Source: Rhodoferax fermentans (GTDB lineage Bacteria > Pseudomonadota > Gammaproteobacteria > Burkholderiales > Burkholderiaceae_C). From it: a stretch of DNA of 64,000 bases. The stretch spans positions 2,232,001 to 2,296,000 of the forward strand of contig NZ_MTJN01000002.1 of assembly GCF_002017865.1 (NCBI RefSeq), written 5' to 3'. Every line of letters begins with the position of its first letter. Within the stretch, counting starts at the first letter, position 1. A program made the position numbers and the translations under genes. The notes below the pieces were generated by a model, which made no database searches, was not told where the DNA came from, and saw nothing but the letters and a program-made list of their open reading frames with translations. Shown one piece after another: positions 25,762-34,867 of the stretch.

Positions 25762-26454
25762 TTAGATGGAAGCCAGTTGCTGCGCTGCCTTGCGTTTTTG
25801 CAGCAACCGCCCCAACCCGATCACCAGCGACGCACCACACGCAGCAGCGGCGTAATGCAGCCAATGGTTGTGTTCCATCAGGCCTTTGAGTGCCACGTCG
25901 CTGGCCAGGGTTTCACCACCGACCCAGCCAATCAGCGCGGCACCCAGGGTCACGATGATCGGGAAACGTTCCATCAGCTTGATCATCAGCGTGCTGCCAA
26001 ACACCACCAGCGGGATGCTGATGGCCAGACCAATGATGAGCAGCGCGGTGCTGCCCTGGGCGGCGGCGGCCACCGCAATGACGTTGTCCAGGCTCATCAC
26101 AATGTCGGCAATCAGGATGGTGCGGATCGCCGTCATCAGACTGCCGCTGGCCTTGACGGCGTCATCACCGTGTTCATCGTCACCTAGCAACTGCAGGCCG
26201 ATCCACAGCAACAACAAGCCACCCACAATTTGCAGGTAGGGCAGTTTCAGCAACTGCACCGCAACCACGGTCAGCAGGACACGCAAGACCACCGCTGCCC
26301 CGGCACCAAACAGGACCGCCTTCTTTTGTTGTTCCACCGGTACGGCACGTGCCGCCAGGGCAATCACCACCGCGTTGTCACCTGACAGGATGATGTTGAT
26401 CCAAATGATTTTGATCAGGTTGATCCAGAAATCCGCACTTTGCAGCAATTCCAT
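25762..26454 (-). CDS. TerC/YjbE-family integral membrane protein
   Basis: A 230-residue membrane protein with about seven helices. The two acidic membrane motifs are NIILSGDNAVVIALAAR and IADIVMSLDNVIAVAAAAQG, which is the TerC/Alx/YjbE pattern, with aspartates thought to bind a metal. Members export manganese or calcium, or load metal onto secreted proteins. Pairs with the adjacent usp. The 223 bases upstream show no recognised riboswitch. Confidence 0.85.
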   Translation of the reverse strand: MELLQSADFWINLIKIIWINIILSGDNAVVIALAARAVPVEQQKKAVLFGAGAAVVLRVLLTVVAVQLLKLPYLQIVGGLLLLWIGLQLLGDDEHGDDAVKASGSLMTAIRTILIADIVMSLDNVIAVAAAAQGSTALLIIGLAISIPLVVFGSTLMIKLMERFPIIVTLGAALIGWVGGETLASDVALKGLMEHNHWLHYAAAACGASLVIGLGRLLQKRKAAQQLASI

Positions 26455-26677
26455 CTGCTTATCTCCAAGTTTGAGCCTACCAACATAAATAGGCGCCTAT
26501 TGTCGCAGAATAAAACGCTGTTTCAAATTTTTAAAAGGATGCGGAAATTTCCCCGCTCGCCTGACTGAACCCCAGCAGTGCGTGCTGTGGACGCAGATGG
26601 CTCATGTTTTTGAACCACGAAGCTGGGCCTGGACCCCCGAGCACAGACGGTGGCAGGCAGGTCGAGGTTTTTGGCAC

Positions 26678-27949
26678 CTAGTCGGCCATCGCCAACAGGG
26701 TCAGCCCAATCAGACCTGCGATACCGGCTGGCAGGACAAATCGCTCTGCCGTTGACACCGCATCACCGGGGATCAACTCGACCGGGACCGTGGTCAACTC
26801 CACCACGCGGTTGGTCACGGAGGTTTCAAGCATGCGTGTGAGCGAGTCTTTGCGGGAGGTCGCCATCACAATCAGATCACAGCCCAGGCGCCTCGCCATG
26901 TCGGTGATCACGTCGGCTTTTTGCCCCACTTCCATGTGGACGTTGTAGCGCACGTTGGCCGCATCCAGCAGCTTGCAGACCGGTTGCAGTACCTTTTCCG
27001 ACTCCGTCTGGTGGTAACTGTCGCGAATCTTGTGGCTCACAAAACGGCCTACCTTCTTGGAAAACGGATGCTGAACGTTGAGCAAATGGATCTCCAACGC
27101 CCCGTTCTTGCGACAGGCGTTGATCACATGCTGCGCGGCGTGAAGCGCGTTGTGGGAGTCATCTATTGGAACAAGGATCTTCTCCATGATGCTTTCTCCT
27201 TCGCAGTGGGTTGACGATGACAAGTGTTCAAGCCGACTCTTCTTCCAACAAGCCAGTCTGGCGCTGATGCGTGACTCCAGGCGATGGTGGTTCGCCACAA
27301 ACCCTGACCACAAAACCCCAAACATGGTGGTGATGTAGATCAACGGCACGGTGAACGGGTAGGCCGACAGTGCCTCCTGGAGCATCGGCTCGGAGCTCAT
27401 CATCTTGGCCGCCGTGAAGGCCAGCACCCCCGCACCGACGTACACCAGGGAGGGATGCCGTTCAATGTAGGTCAGCAGGATGCTGCTGCCCCAGAGCAGG
27501 ATCGGGATGCTGATCAGCAAACCGAGAATCACCAGGGCAAAACTTCCATGCGCGGCTCCGGCAACACCAAGCACGTTGTCCATCCCCATGACCATGTCGG
27601 CCACCACGATGGTTCGAATCGCAGCCCAGAAAGTCGAGGCGCCCTTGATGTGGCTGAGATCTCCTTTGTCGGGCTCAGGCATCAGTAACTTGTGGGCAAT
27701 CCAGACCAGCATCGCACCGCCCAGGAACAGCAGCCCTGGAAATTGCAGCAGCCACACCACAACCAAGGTCAGCAGGCTGCGGATGATGACCGCACCCACG
27801 GCCCCGAAGATCATGGCCTTGCGCTGGAGGTGACGCGGCACATTGCGCGCGGCCAATGCAATCACAATGGCGTTGTCACCGGCCAGGACCAGATCAATGG
27901 TCACGATGGCGAGCAGGGCGGTTGCAAACTCAAGGCTGAAGATGTCCAT
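26678..27949 (-). CDS. TerC-family membrane protein fused to a UspA domain
   Basis: A 423-residue ORF. Residues 1-230 are a TerC-type membrane protein (VLAGDNAIVIALAARN; VADMVMGMDNVLGVAGAAHG). Residues 255-423 are a universal stress domain (MEKILVPIDDSHNALHAAQH; LIVMATSRKDSLTRMLETSVT) with an extra C-terminal hydrophobic helix (PAGIAGLIGLTLLAM). The junction carries AAGGAGA seven bases before ATG at 27187, a strong ribosome binding site, so the two parts look like former separate genes joined by loss of a stop codon. Both a fusion and a free 169-residue Usp may be made. The order TerC then Usp is the same as in the next two genes. Confidence 0.8.
   Translation of the reverse strand: MDIFSLEFATALLAIVTIDLVLAGDNAIVIALAARNVPRHLQRKAMIFGAVGAVIIRSLLTLVVVWLLQFPGLLFLGGAMLVWIAHKLLMPEPDKGDLSHIKGASTFWAAIRTIVVADMVMGMDNVLGVAGAAHGSFALVILGLLISIPILLWGSSILLTYIERHPSLVYVGAGVLAFTAAKMMSSEPMLQEALSAYPFTVPLIYITTMFGVLWSGFVANHHRLESRISARLACWKKSRLEHLSSSTHCEGESIMEKILVPIDDSHNALHAAQHVINACRKNGALEIHLLNVQHPFSKKVGRFVSHKIRDSYHQTESEKVLQPVCKLLDAANVRYNVHMEVGQKADVITDMARRLGCDLIVMATSRKDSLTRMLETSVTNRVVELTTVPVELIPGDAVSTAERFVLPAGIAGLIGLTLLAMAD
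27185..27201 (-). promoter_or_regulatory. Internal ribosome binding site and start within the TerC-Usp ORF
   Basis: On the minus strand AAGGAGAAA (27201-27193) precedes ATG (27187-27185) with a seven-base gap from AAGGAGA. The downstream reading frame opens a complete Usp domain (MEKILVPIDD). Confidence 0.7.
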
Positions 27950-28126
27950 TTCTCACACTTTCCAGGCCAGTCTGTTGTCTGGCCAAACCAATCACGTGCA
28001 AGGCACACCATGACGGGGTTCAAAGCGCTTGCTGTTTCTGTGGAAGGACAGTCTAGGCGGCCACAAAGAATCTGACAAATCGGATATTTTTGTATTTATC
28101 ATCAGTTTTTTAGATGCTTTTGGGTC

Positions 28127-29029
28127 ATGAGCAACCTGAACTACAAACACCTGCGCTACTTCTGGGCGGTCGCCAAGTCAGGCGCCATTGTTCGGGCCAG
28201 CGAGCAGTTGCACCTGACACCCCAGGCCATCAGTGGGCAACTCGGCGAGTTTGAGGCCAGCCTGGGTGTATCGCTGTTCCGCCATGTGGGTCGCGGGCTG
28301 GAGTTGACCGAAGCAGGTCGGCGCATCTTTCACTACGCCGACGACATTTTTGCGCTGGGCGATGAGTTGCTCGGCGCCGCGCAAGATGAATCTGCTCCCC
28401 CCGCCTTCAAGGTCGGTATTGCCGATTCGGTGGCCAAATCGGTCGCTTACCACCTGGTTGAACCGGCCCTGCACTTGTCTGAGCCCGTGCGTCTGGTGTG
28501 TCGGGAAGGTCGCCTTGACGCCCTGCTGGCAGAGCTGGCCATCCAGCGCCTGGACATGGTGATCGCTGACCGCCCCATGCCAAGCAATCTCAAGGTGCGA
28601 GCGTTCAACCATATTTTGGGAGAAAGCCACCTGACCCTGTTTGGCGCATCTGCGCTGACCCAACATCTGCAGAAACCCTTTCCCGAGTTCCTGAATGGCG
28701 CGCCATTTCTGATGCCCGGAGAAGATGCTGCGATCAGGTCGAGGCTCGAACAATGGCTGGAGTCTCAGCGTCTGCGCCCGCGCATTGTGGGCGAGTTCGA
28801 CGACAGCGCGCTGCTCAAGGCATTTGGACAAGCTGGTGTTGGCTTTTTTGTGGGCCCCTCTGCGATTGCCGACTACATCAGCGGGCAGTTTTCAGTGGAT
28901 GCGCTCGGTGTCATTGACGCGATCAGCGAACAGGTGTTTGCGATCACCACCGAGCGCAAGCTGACCCACCCAGCCGTTGTTGCCATCCGCGATGCGGCGC
29001 GCAACGACGTGTTTGCTGCGGTACCCTAA
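28127..29029 (+). CDS. nhaR: LysR-family regulator, NhaR-like
   Basis: A 300-residue LysR regulator. The N-terminal NLNYKHLRYFWAVAKSGAIV followed by RASEQLHLTPQAISGQL is the NhaR-type helix-turn-helix, with the unusual glycine-rich recognition helix of that subgroup. An effector domain follows (about 95-295). NhaR answers sodium and controls antiporter and stress genes in E. coli. Divergent from the TerC-Usp ORF with a 177-base gap that may contain its operator; regulation of cation homeostasis genes next door is inference. Confidence 0.82.
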   Translation: MSNLNYKHLRYFWAVAKSGAIVRASEQLHLTPQAISGQLGEFEASLGVSLFRHVGRGLELTEAGRRIFHYADDIFALGDELLGAAQDESAPPAFKVGIADSVAKSVAYHLVEPALHLSEPVRLVCREGRLDALLAELAIQRLDMVIADRPMPSNLKVRAFNHILGESHLTLFGASALTQHLQKPFPEFLNGAPFLMPGEDAAIRSRLEQWLESQRLRPRIVGEFDDSALLKAFGQAGVGFFVGPSAIADYISGQFSVDALGVIDAISEQVFAITTERKLTHPAVVAIRDAARNDVFAAVP

Positions 29030-29079
29030 AGCGCCAATAGAGCTGATTTTCCGGCCAGGTGCAGACCGGCAGATGCAAG

Positions 29080-29125
29080 AAAATGGCTCCTAGCCCTTTA
29101 AAAATAAGGCGTAGAAGCTATACAA
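29080..29125. repeat. Palindromic repeat copy R4
   Basis: AGCCCTT at 29092-29098 with a worn right arm (AAGGCGT), flanked by TGGCTCC left and AGAAGCTATACAAA right. Between convergent nhaR and the SorC-type gene. Confidence 0.6.
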
Positions 29126-29153
29126 ATCGATGCAATCGACCAGTTTCCTGGGG

Positions 29154-30146
29154 TTACAAACTATCGACCAGGGCCTGTGCCGCGAGTTCGTCGGTGACCA
29201 GCATGGTGGCGTGGCGACCCTGCAGCGCTGCACGGATGGCGGGTGCTTTGGCCACACCACCGGTGACACAGATACGCATCGGAATGCGGTCAATCTCGTC
29301 AAGCGTCAGGCCAATCATGCGTTCATCCAGCGGACCGAGGATGGGCTGACCCGCCGCATTGAAATAGCGCCCGGCAATCACCCCCACCGCACCTTGGTCC
29401 AAATACGGTTGTATCGCGTCGGGGGTGACCGCGCCCGAGGCAAAAATCGTGCTGTCGCGCCCCACATGGCCCAGGCCGAAGACGATCTTGGTGCAGGTTT
29501 GCAGCAGTTCGAGCTGCGGGATCAACGCAGGCTCTTTGTAGAGCAACTCGCGGATCTCGGCGCGCGACACCAGCGCAGGCGCATGCAGGTTGATACAGCG
29601 TGCGCCAAAACGGTCGGCGATGTTGGAGGTGCACAGCTCGGGTGAGAACTCGAAGGTGGCCAGCATGCTGCCGGTGATCTGGATCACCGACAGGCCGGGC
29701 ACGCGTTGTGGTGAGATTGCCTGTGATAGCGCCAGCACCGTGCGGCCCCAGGAGACACCCAGCATGTCGCCGGTTTTCACCAGGCTGGACAACAGCTGCG
29801 CTCCGGCCTCACCCAGGCGCACCTCGGCCGGGCGGCGGCCCTGGTCGTCGGGGATGACGATACAACGCTCCAGCCCATAGTGCTGGCTCAGGCGCTGGGC
29901 CAGCCGCATGGCGGTGTAGTGTTCACTGTCCAGGGTGATCTTGACCACGCCCAGGCGGCGGGCTTCATGCAGGTAATTGATGACCGAGGCGCGCGACACC
30001 CCGAGCACCTCGGCAATGTCGCTTTGTGTCAGCTGGTCTTCGTAATACAGCCAGGCGGCCGACAACAAGGGGTCCAGGTTGGGGGCATTGGTACCGGCCA
30101 CCCCTTTGCCACTTTGGGCTGGTTTGGGCGTTTTGGATGTACTCAT
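29154..30146 (-). CDS. SorC/DeoR-type sugar-binding transcriptional regulator
   Basis: A 330-residue regulator. A short polar N-terminus is followed by HTH 30-75 (LYYEDQLTQSDIAEVLGVSRASVINYL) and a SorC sugar-binding domain (VSWGRTVLALSQAI; FGLGHVGRDSTIFASGAV; GRYFNAAGQPI; CVTGGVAKAPAIRAAL) that binds phosphorylated sugars. It is divergent from the aldolase-mtnK-mtnA operon and is its most likely controller, with a sugar phosphate from that pathway as inducer. Repeated ACANNTGT motifs in the gap are candidate sites. Confidence 0.87.
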   Translation of the reverse strand: MSTSKTPKPAQSGKGVAGTNAPNLDPLLSAAWLYYEDQLTQSDIAEVLGVSRASVINYLHEARRLGVVKITLDSEHYTAMRLAQRLSQHYGLERCIVIPDDQGRRPAEVRLGEAGAQLLSSLVKTGDMLGVSWGRTVLALSQAISPQRVPGLSVIQITGSMLATFEFSPELCTSNIADRFGARCINLHAPALVSRAEIRELLYKEPALIPQLELLQTCTKIVFGLGHVGRDSTIFASGAVTPDAIQPYLDQGAVGVIAGRYFNAAGQPILGPLDERMIGLTLDEIDRIPMRICVTGGVAKAPAIRAALQGRHATMLVTDELAAQALVDSL

Positions 30147-30209
30147 GTGGGGGTCCTTTGTGGCGCGACCAGTGAGGGGGAGATCGGCAGGGTCCGGACA
30201 TCAGTTCGG

Positions 30210-30252
30210 ACAAATGAAATGGGCTGATAACATATGTCAGTGAGACATTTGT
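30210..30252. promoter_or_regulatory. Candidate operator of the SorC-type regulator
   Basis: ACAAATG (30210-30216) is the inverted partner of CATTTGT (30246-30252), and ACATATGT (30230-30237) resembles ACATTTGT (30245-30252) as a direct repeat 15 bases apart. The cluster sits between the divergent regulator and the aldolase gene. Binding is inferred from position and repetition. Confidence 0.4.
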
Positions 30253-30294
30253 TAAAAATCAGCGACTTATGTTACTTGTTTTTTGAAAGCTTGT

Positions 30295-32364
30295 ATGAAC
30301 AGTTTGTGGAGTGATGTCGACGCGGCGGCCTATGTTGAGAAATATGCCACACACGCGGTGCCGGCCGCCTTGGCCTTGCGCACCTATTCGGCGCGTTTGT
30401 TGGGTGCCAATCCCAAACTGGTCTTGCATGGCGGTGGCAACACCTCGGTCAAGCTGACGATGACAGACGTGCTGGGTCAACCGGTGCGGGTGCTGTGTGT
30501 CAAGGGCAGCGGCTGGGACCTGGCCAGCATTGAGCCGGCCGGTCACCCGGCGGTGCGCATGGACAGCCTGCACCAGCTGCGCCAGCTTGATCGTTTGTCT
30601 GACGAAGACATGGTCAACGCCTTGCGCACCAACTTGCTCGACAGCAGTGCACCCACCCCTTCGGTGGAGGCCTTGTTGCATGCTTATGTGCCCTACACCT
30701 TCATCGACCACACCCACGCGGTGGCCGCTCTGGTGATTGCCGACCAGCCCGACAGCGAGGCCTTGTGCCACGAGATTTATGGCGACGAACTGATCTGGAT
30801 CCCGTATGTGATGCCGGGTTTTGCACTGGCCCAGGTGGTGGCCCGTGCCTGTGAGGCCCGCCCCGACGCCAAAGGTCTGCTGCTGGCCAAACACGGCCTG
30901 TTCAGTTTTGGCGACAGCGCCCGCCAGTCCTACGAACGCATGATCGACTTTGTGAGCCGCGCTGAAACCTTCATTGACGCGCGCAAGGCCAGCCGAGGGA
31001 GTACTTCGGCACCAGTCGGCGCCGTGGTGTCGGCCCCATTGGCCGCCATGGCCGATGTGGCACCGTATCTGCGCGCGGCGCTGGCCGCTATCGCACCAGC
31101 CAACGGCCCGCAGCACTGGCTGCTGGATCTGCGCACCGATGCGCTGGCGCTGGACTTTGCCAACGGGCTGGGGCAGACCGAGGTGGCCCAGCGTGGTGTG
31201 GCCACGCCTGACCATGTGATTCGTATGAAAAACCGCCCGCTGGTGCTGCAGGCCCCGTTGGCGGGCCAGCTGGATAACTGGGTCCGCGACACCCAGGCCC
31301 GCCTGGCCAGCTATGTCAGCGACTACCACGCTTATTTTGAGCAAAACAACACCCGCGTGGGCGGCCACAAAACCGTGCTCGACCCCTTGCCACGTGTCGT
31401 TGTCATCCCCCAACTGGGGATGGTGGCCGTTGGCAAAACCGCCGCTGAGGCTGCTGTGAACGCCGATGTGATGGCCTCTTGGATGGAGGTGGTCACCGAG
31501 GCACAGGCCTGTGGCCACTACGAGCCGGTGTCGCCCGCCGATGCGTTTGACCTCGAATACTGGTCGCTGGAGCAAGCCAAACTGGGCAAAACGGCGGCCA
31601 AGCCACTGCAAGGCCGGGTGGTGGTGGTCACCGGTGCTGGCAGTGGCATTGGTGCGGCCACCGCGCGTGCTTTTGCCGCACAAGGGGCCGAGGTGGCTTT
31701 GCTCGATGTGGACAGTGCAGCCGTCCAGGGTGTTGCCAAAAACATGGGACGTTTTGCCCTGCCGGTGTGTTGTGATGTGACCGATGCCGAGTCGGTGCGT
31801 TTAGCCTTTGCGGCGGTGCTGCAGCGTTTTGGCGGGGTCGACATTCTGGTCTCCAACGCGGGGGTGGCGTTGGGCGGTGGCATGCTGAACCTGCCTGTGG
31901 ACGCCTTGCGCCAGAGTTTTGAGGTGAATTTTTTCGCCCACCAGCTGGTGGCGCAAGCGGCGGTGGGCATCCTGCAAAAGCAGCGCCTGGGTGGGGTGTT
32001 GTTGTTCAATGTGTCCAAGCAGGCAGTCAACCCTGGCCCTGATTTTGGTGCCTATGGCACCTCCAAGGCGGCTTTGCTGGCCCTGGTGCGGCAGTACGCA
32101 CTGGAGCATGGCAAGGACGGCATCCGCGTCAACGCGGTGAATGCCGACCGCATCCGCTCCGGCCTGCTCAACGACCAGACCATCACCGCCCGCGCCAAGG
32201 CACGTGGACTGAGTGAGGCAGACTACATGGGCGGCAACCTGCTGGGCCAGGAAGTCACCGCACAGGACGTGGCCGATGCGTTTGTGTTGTCGGTCCAGTT
32301 GAAGAAAACCACCGGCAATATCATCACGGTGGACGGTGGCAACGTGGCGGCCATGTTGCGGTAA
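30295..32364 (+). CDS. Bifunctional class II aldolase / short-chain dehydrogenase
   Basis: A 689-residue two-domain enzyme. N-terminal class II (zinc) aldolase domain: HGGGNTSVK at 45-53, acidic Glu125, HTHA at 139-142 and KHGLF at 199-203, the usual metal ligands. C-terminal SDR domain: cofactor loop TGAGSGIG at 446-453, NAG at 521-523, catalytic Ser574, Tyr587 and Lys591 (YGTSK). The layout resembles the rhamnulose-1-phosphate aldolase/alcohol dehydrogenase fusions. Here it sits with mtnK and mtnA, so the probable reaction is cleavage of 5-methylthioribulose- or 5-deoxyribulose-1-phosphate to DHAP plus an aldehyde, which the SDR domain then oxidises or reduces. Start ATG 30295 is preferred over a TTG four codons earlier. 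mtnK follows in 21 bases. Confidence 0.82.
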   Translation: MNSLWSDVDAAAYVEKYATHAVPAALALRTYSARLLGANPKLVLHGGGNTSVKLTMTDVLGQPVRVLCVKGSGWDLASIEPAGHPAVRMDSLHQLRQLDRLSDEDMVNALRTNLLDSSAPTPSVEALLHAYVPYTFIDHTHAVAALVIADQPDSEALCHEIYGDELIWIPYVMPGFALAQVVARACEARPDAKGLLLAKHGLFSFGDSARQSYERMIDFVSRAETFIDARKASRGSTSAPVGAVVSAPLAAMADVAPYLRAALAAIAPANGPQHWLLDLRTDALALDFANGLGQTEVAQRGVATPDHVIRMKNRPLVLQAPLAGQLDNWVRDTQARLASYVSDYHAYFEQNNTRVGGHKTVLDPLPRVVVIPQLGMVAVGKTAAEAAVNADVMASWMEVVTEAQACGHYEPVSPADAFDLEYWSLEQAKLGKTAAKPLQGRVVVVTGAGSGIGAATARAFAAQGAEVALLDVDSAAVQGVAKNMGRFALPVCCDVTDAESVRLAFAAVLQRFGGVDILVSNAGVALGGGMLNLPVDALRQSFEVNFFAHQLVAQAAVGILQKQRLGGVLLFNVSKQAVNPGPDFGAYGTSKAALLALVRQYALEHGKDGIRVNAVNADRIRSGLLNDQTITARAKARGLSEADYMGGNLLGQEVTAQDVADAFVLSVQLKKTTGNIITVDGGNVAAMLR

Positions 32365-32385
32365 GAACGTCTGGCACCACACACC

Positions 32386-33624
32386 ATGGATTTCAAGACC
32401 CTCAACACAAGTACCCTGGCGAATTACCTGCGCACCGTGCCGTCCGTCACCGCCTTGCTGGGCGACATGGACGCGCTGGACATCGTCGAGGTCGGTGACG
32501 GCAACCTGAACTACGTCTATTTTGTGAGCAGCCGGGCCAATCCCAGAGACAGTCTGGTGGTCAAACAGGCCTTACCCTACATGCGCCTGGTGGGAGAGTC
32601 CTGGCCACTTACCCGGCACCGTTCTGACCGCGAGGCGCATGCCCTGCGGCAGTTTGGCGCCTTGTGCCCGCAGCATGTGCCCCAGGTGCTGCACTTTGAC
32701 AGTGAGCAGTCGCTGATCATCATGCAGCGCCTGAGTGATCACCTGATTCTGCGCAAGGGCCTGATCCAGGGCCTGCGTTACCCCAAGCTGGCTGAGCACC
32801 TGTCCACCTACCTGGCGCAGACGCTGTTCCATGGTTCGGACCTGTTCCTGAGTGCTGCCGCCAAAAAGCAGGCGGCCGCTGCCACCACCAACAGCGAGCT
32901 GAGCAAAATCACCGAAGACCTGGTGTTCACCTGCCCTTTTGAAGACCACGCCAGCAACGCCTACAGCCCGGCGCTGCCACGCACCGAGATCGAGCGGCTG
33001 CACAACAACCCGGCGCTCAGGGTGGCTGCCGCGCAGATGAAGTGGGCCTTCATGAACCAGACCGAAACCTTGTTGCATGGCGACTTGCACACCGGCTCGG
33101 TCATGGTGAACCAGACCGACACCTATGTGATCGACCCCGAATTTGCCTGTTATGGCCCTTTCGGTTTTGACGTGGGCCTGCTGCTGGCCAACTTCTTCAC
33201 CGCCTACTACGCCCAGGACTGGCAACGCCCGCAGGCCGGGGAAGACCCCGCGCCCTACCAGGACTGGCTGCTGGCACAGGCATCCAGCATCTGGTGTGGT
33301 TTCTCTGACAAGTTCCTGGCCTTGTGGGTTGCGCATGAGGCGCCCACGACCCAGAGTTTCATGGGGGATGCGCGTGATGCGGACAGTCTGGCGCGGTTTC
33401 GCACCAGTGTGATGCGGCAGATCTTCAGCGACACACTGGGTTTTGCCGGTTGCGAGTTGATCCGCCGCACCCTGGGCCTGGCCAAGGTGGCCGAGGTGGC
33501 CAGCATTCCCGACACCCAGGCCCGTGCAGCCATCGAGTTGCGCTGCCTGCGCCTGGGCGAGGCGCTGCTGCTGCAGCGCCACCATATCATTGACATGAAC
33601 CAGGTGTTGGACCTGGCCCGATAG
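32386..33624 (+). CDS. mtnK: 5-methylthioribose kinase MtnK
   Basis: A 412-residue APH-fold kinase making 5-methylthioribose-1-phosphate from methylthioribose; homologues also accept 5-deoxyribose. Phosphate loop region [12 protein letters not shown] near residue 37, catalytic HGDLHTGSV at 231-239, metal [13 protein letters not shown] from 250. Length is normal. Second gene of the operon, 17 bases before mtnA. No mtnB, mtnC or mtnD of the standard methionine salvage pathway is in the window. Confidence 0.94.
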   Translation: MDFKTLNTSTLANYLRTVPSVTALLGDMDALDIVEVGDGNLNYVYFVSSRANPRDSLVVKQALPYMRLVGESWPLTRHRSDREAHALRQFGALCPQHVPQVLHFDSEQSLIIMQRLSDHLILRKGLIQGLRYPKLAEHLSTYLAQTLFHGSDLFLSAAAKKQAAAATTNSELSKITEDLVFTCPFEDHASNAYSPALPRTEIERLHNNPALRVAAAQMKWAFMNQTETLLHGDLHTGSVMVNQTDTYVIDPEFACYGPFGFDVGLLLANFFTAYYAQDWQRPQAGEDPAPYQDWLLAQASSIWCGFSDKFLALWVAHEAPTTQSFMGDARDADSLARFRTSVMRQIFSDTLGFAGCELIRRTLGLAKVAEVASIPDTQARAAIELRCLRLGEALLLQRHHIIDMNQVLDLAR

Positions 33625-33641
33625 ACACGACGATCTTTTCC

Positions 33642-34733
33642 ATGAAAGTACAAGGACAAGCCTGGCGCACGGTTTGGCTCAACCCCGACCACAGTGTGGG
33701 TGTGATTGACCAGCGTTTTTTACCACACGAACTCAAAACCGCCTGCCTGCGTGAGGTGGCTGACGTCGAACAAGCGATCCGCGAGATGTGGATTCGCGGT
33801 GCCCCGCTGATTGGTGTGGTGGCCGCCTACGGCATGGCGGTGGCCATGCGCCAGGACAGCAGTGATGCAGGGCTGTTCAGTGCCAAAAAAACCTTGCTGG
33901 CCACCCGCCCTACCGCCGTCAACCTGCGCTGGGCGCTGAGCCGCATGCTGACGGGGCTGTTGCCGCTGCCGCGTGAACAACGGGCAGACGCCGCCTATGC
34001 CCTGGCCGCCCAGATGGCCGACGAAGACGTGGCCATCAACCAGCAGCTGGGGCAGCATGGGCTGGCCTTGATTCGCACCCTGGCACAACAGCGCCCGGGC
34101 CAGCGCATCAATATCTTGACCCACTGCAATGCGGGCTGGCTGGCCACGGTGGACTGGGGCACCGCCACCTCACCGATTTACCAGGCTTTCAACGAAGGCA
34201 TCGATGTGCATGTCTGGGTCGACGAAACCCGACCGCGCAACCAGGGCGCCTCACTCACCGCCTGGGAGCTGGGCCAGCACGGTGTGCCGCACACCCTGAT
34301 TGTCGACAACGCCGGTGGTCACCTGATGCAGCACGGTCTGGTGGACATGTGTATTGTGGGCACCGACCGCGTCACCGCGCGCGGGGACGTGTGCAACAAG
34401 ATCGGCACCTACCTGAAAGCGCTGGCCGCGTTTGACAACCAGGTGCCGTTTTATGTGGCCATGCCGTCCTCGACACTGGACCTGACGGTGCACGACGGTC
34501 TGCGCGAGATCCCGATCGAGAACCGCGAGGGTGAGGAAATCTCGCACCTGTCGGGCTGGCATGCCGACGGTTACCTCAGCACGGTGCGGATTTGCCCGAG
34601 CAACACCGCCACCAGCACCAACCCCGGCTTTGATGTGACACCCGCGCGCCTGGTCACCGCACTCATCACCGAGCGTGGCCTGTGTGCGGCACATCCGCAG
34701 GCGATCCAGGCGATGTTTGCCTCCGTTGGCTGA
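33642..34733 (+). CDS. mtnA: Methylthioribose-1-phosphate isomerase MtnA
   Basis: A 363-residue aldose-ketose isomerase of the eIF2B-like fold. RGAPLIG at 52-58 (phosphate site), catalytic Cys162 in [23 protein letters not shown] at 195, and catalytic Asp242 in [18 protein letters not shown]. Converts MTR-1-phosphate (or 5-deoxyribose-1-phosphate) to the ribulose form, the substrate expected for the aldolase two genes upstream. Last gene of the operon. Confidence 0.95.
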   Translation: MKVQGQAWRTVWLNPDHSVGVIDQRFLPHELKTACLREVADVEQAIREMWIRGAPLIGVVAAYGMAVAMRQDSSDAGLFSAKKTLLATRPTAVNLRWALSRMLTGLLPLPREQRADAAYALAAQMADEDVAINQQLGQHGLALIRTLAQQRPGQRINILTHCNAGWLATVDWGTATSPIYQAFNEGIDVHVWVDETRPRNQGASLTAWELGQHGVPHTLIVDNAGGHLMQHGLVDMCIVGTDRVTARGDVCNKIGTYLKALAAFDNQVPFYVAMPSSTLDLTVHDGLREIPIENREGEEISHLSGWHADGYLSTVRICPSNTATSTNPGFDVTPARLVTALITERGLCAAHPQAIQAMFASVG

Positions 34734-34756
34734 GCGCCAGGGTCGGGCGGATGATG

Positions 34757-34810
34757 CATCAAAATGGCTTCAGGCCCTTGTATTAAAAGGGCTTGAAGCT
34801 ACAAATACCA
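34757..34810. repeat. Palindromic repeat copy R5, probable mtnA terminator
   Basis: GCTTCAGGCCCTT (34767-34779) pairs with AAGGGCTTGAAGC (34787-34799), 12 of 13, with a 7-nt loop. Between convergent mtnA and the hemerythrin-GGDEF-EAL gene; it can act as a two-way terminator. Confidence 0.75.
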
Positions 34811-34867
34811 GAGTATTTCGGGGCTGTATGGCGGGACCGGGTGAGTGTTCATCCATCACCCTGTGGC

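Noticed and set aside
26455..26677. Possible manganese (yybP-ykoY) riboswitch before the TerC gene
   Set aside because: The conserved GGGGAGUAG-type core and the paired stems could not be found on the minus strand, although TerC genes are often controlled this way.
30295..32364. Annotation as a rhamnose-pathway aldolase/dehydrogenase
   Set aside because: The domain layout fits, but no rhamnose isomerase, kinase or transporter is near, while mtnK and mtnA are directly downstream.
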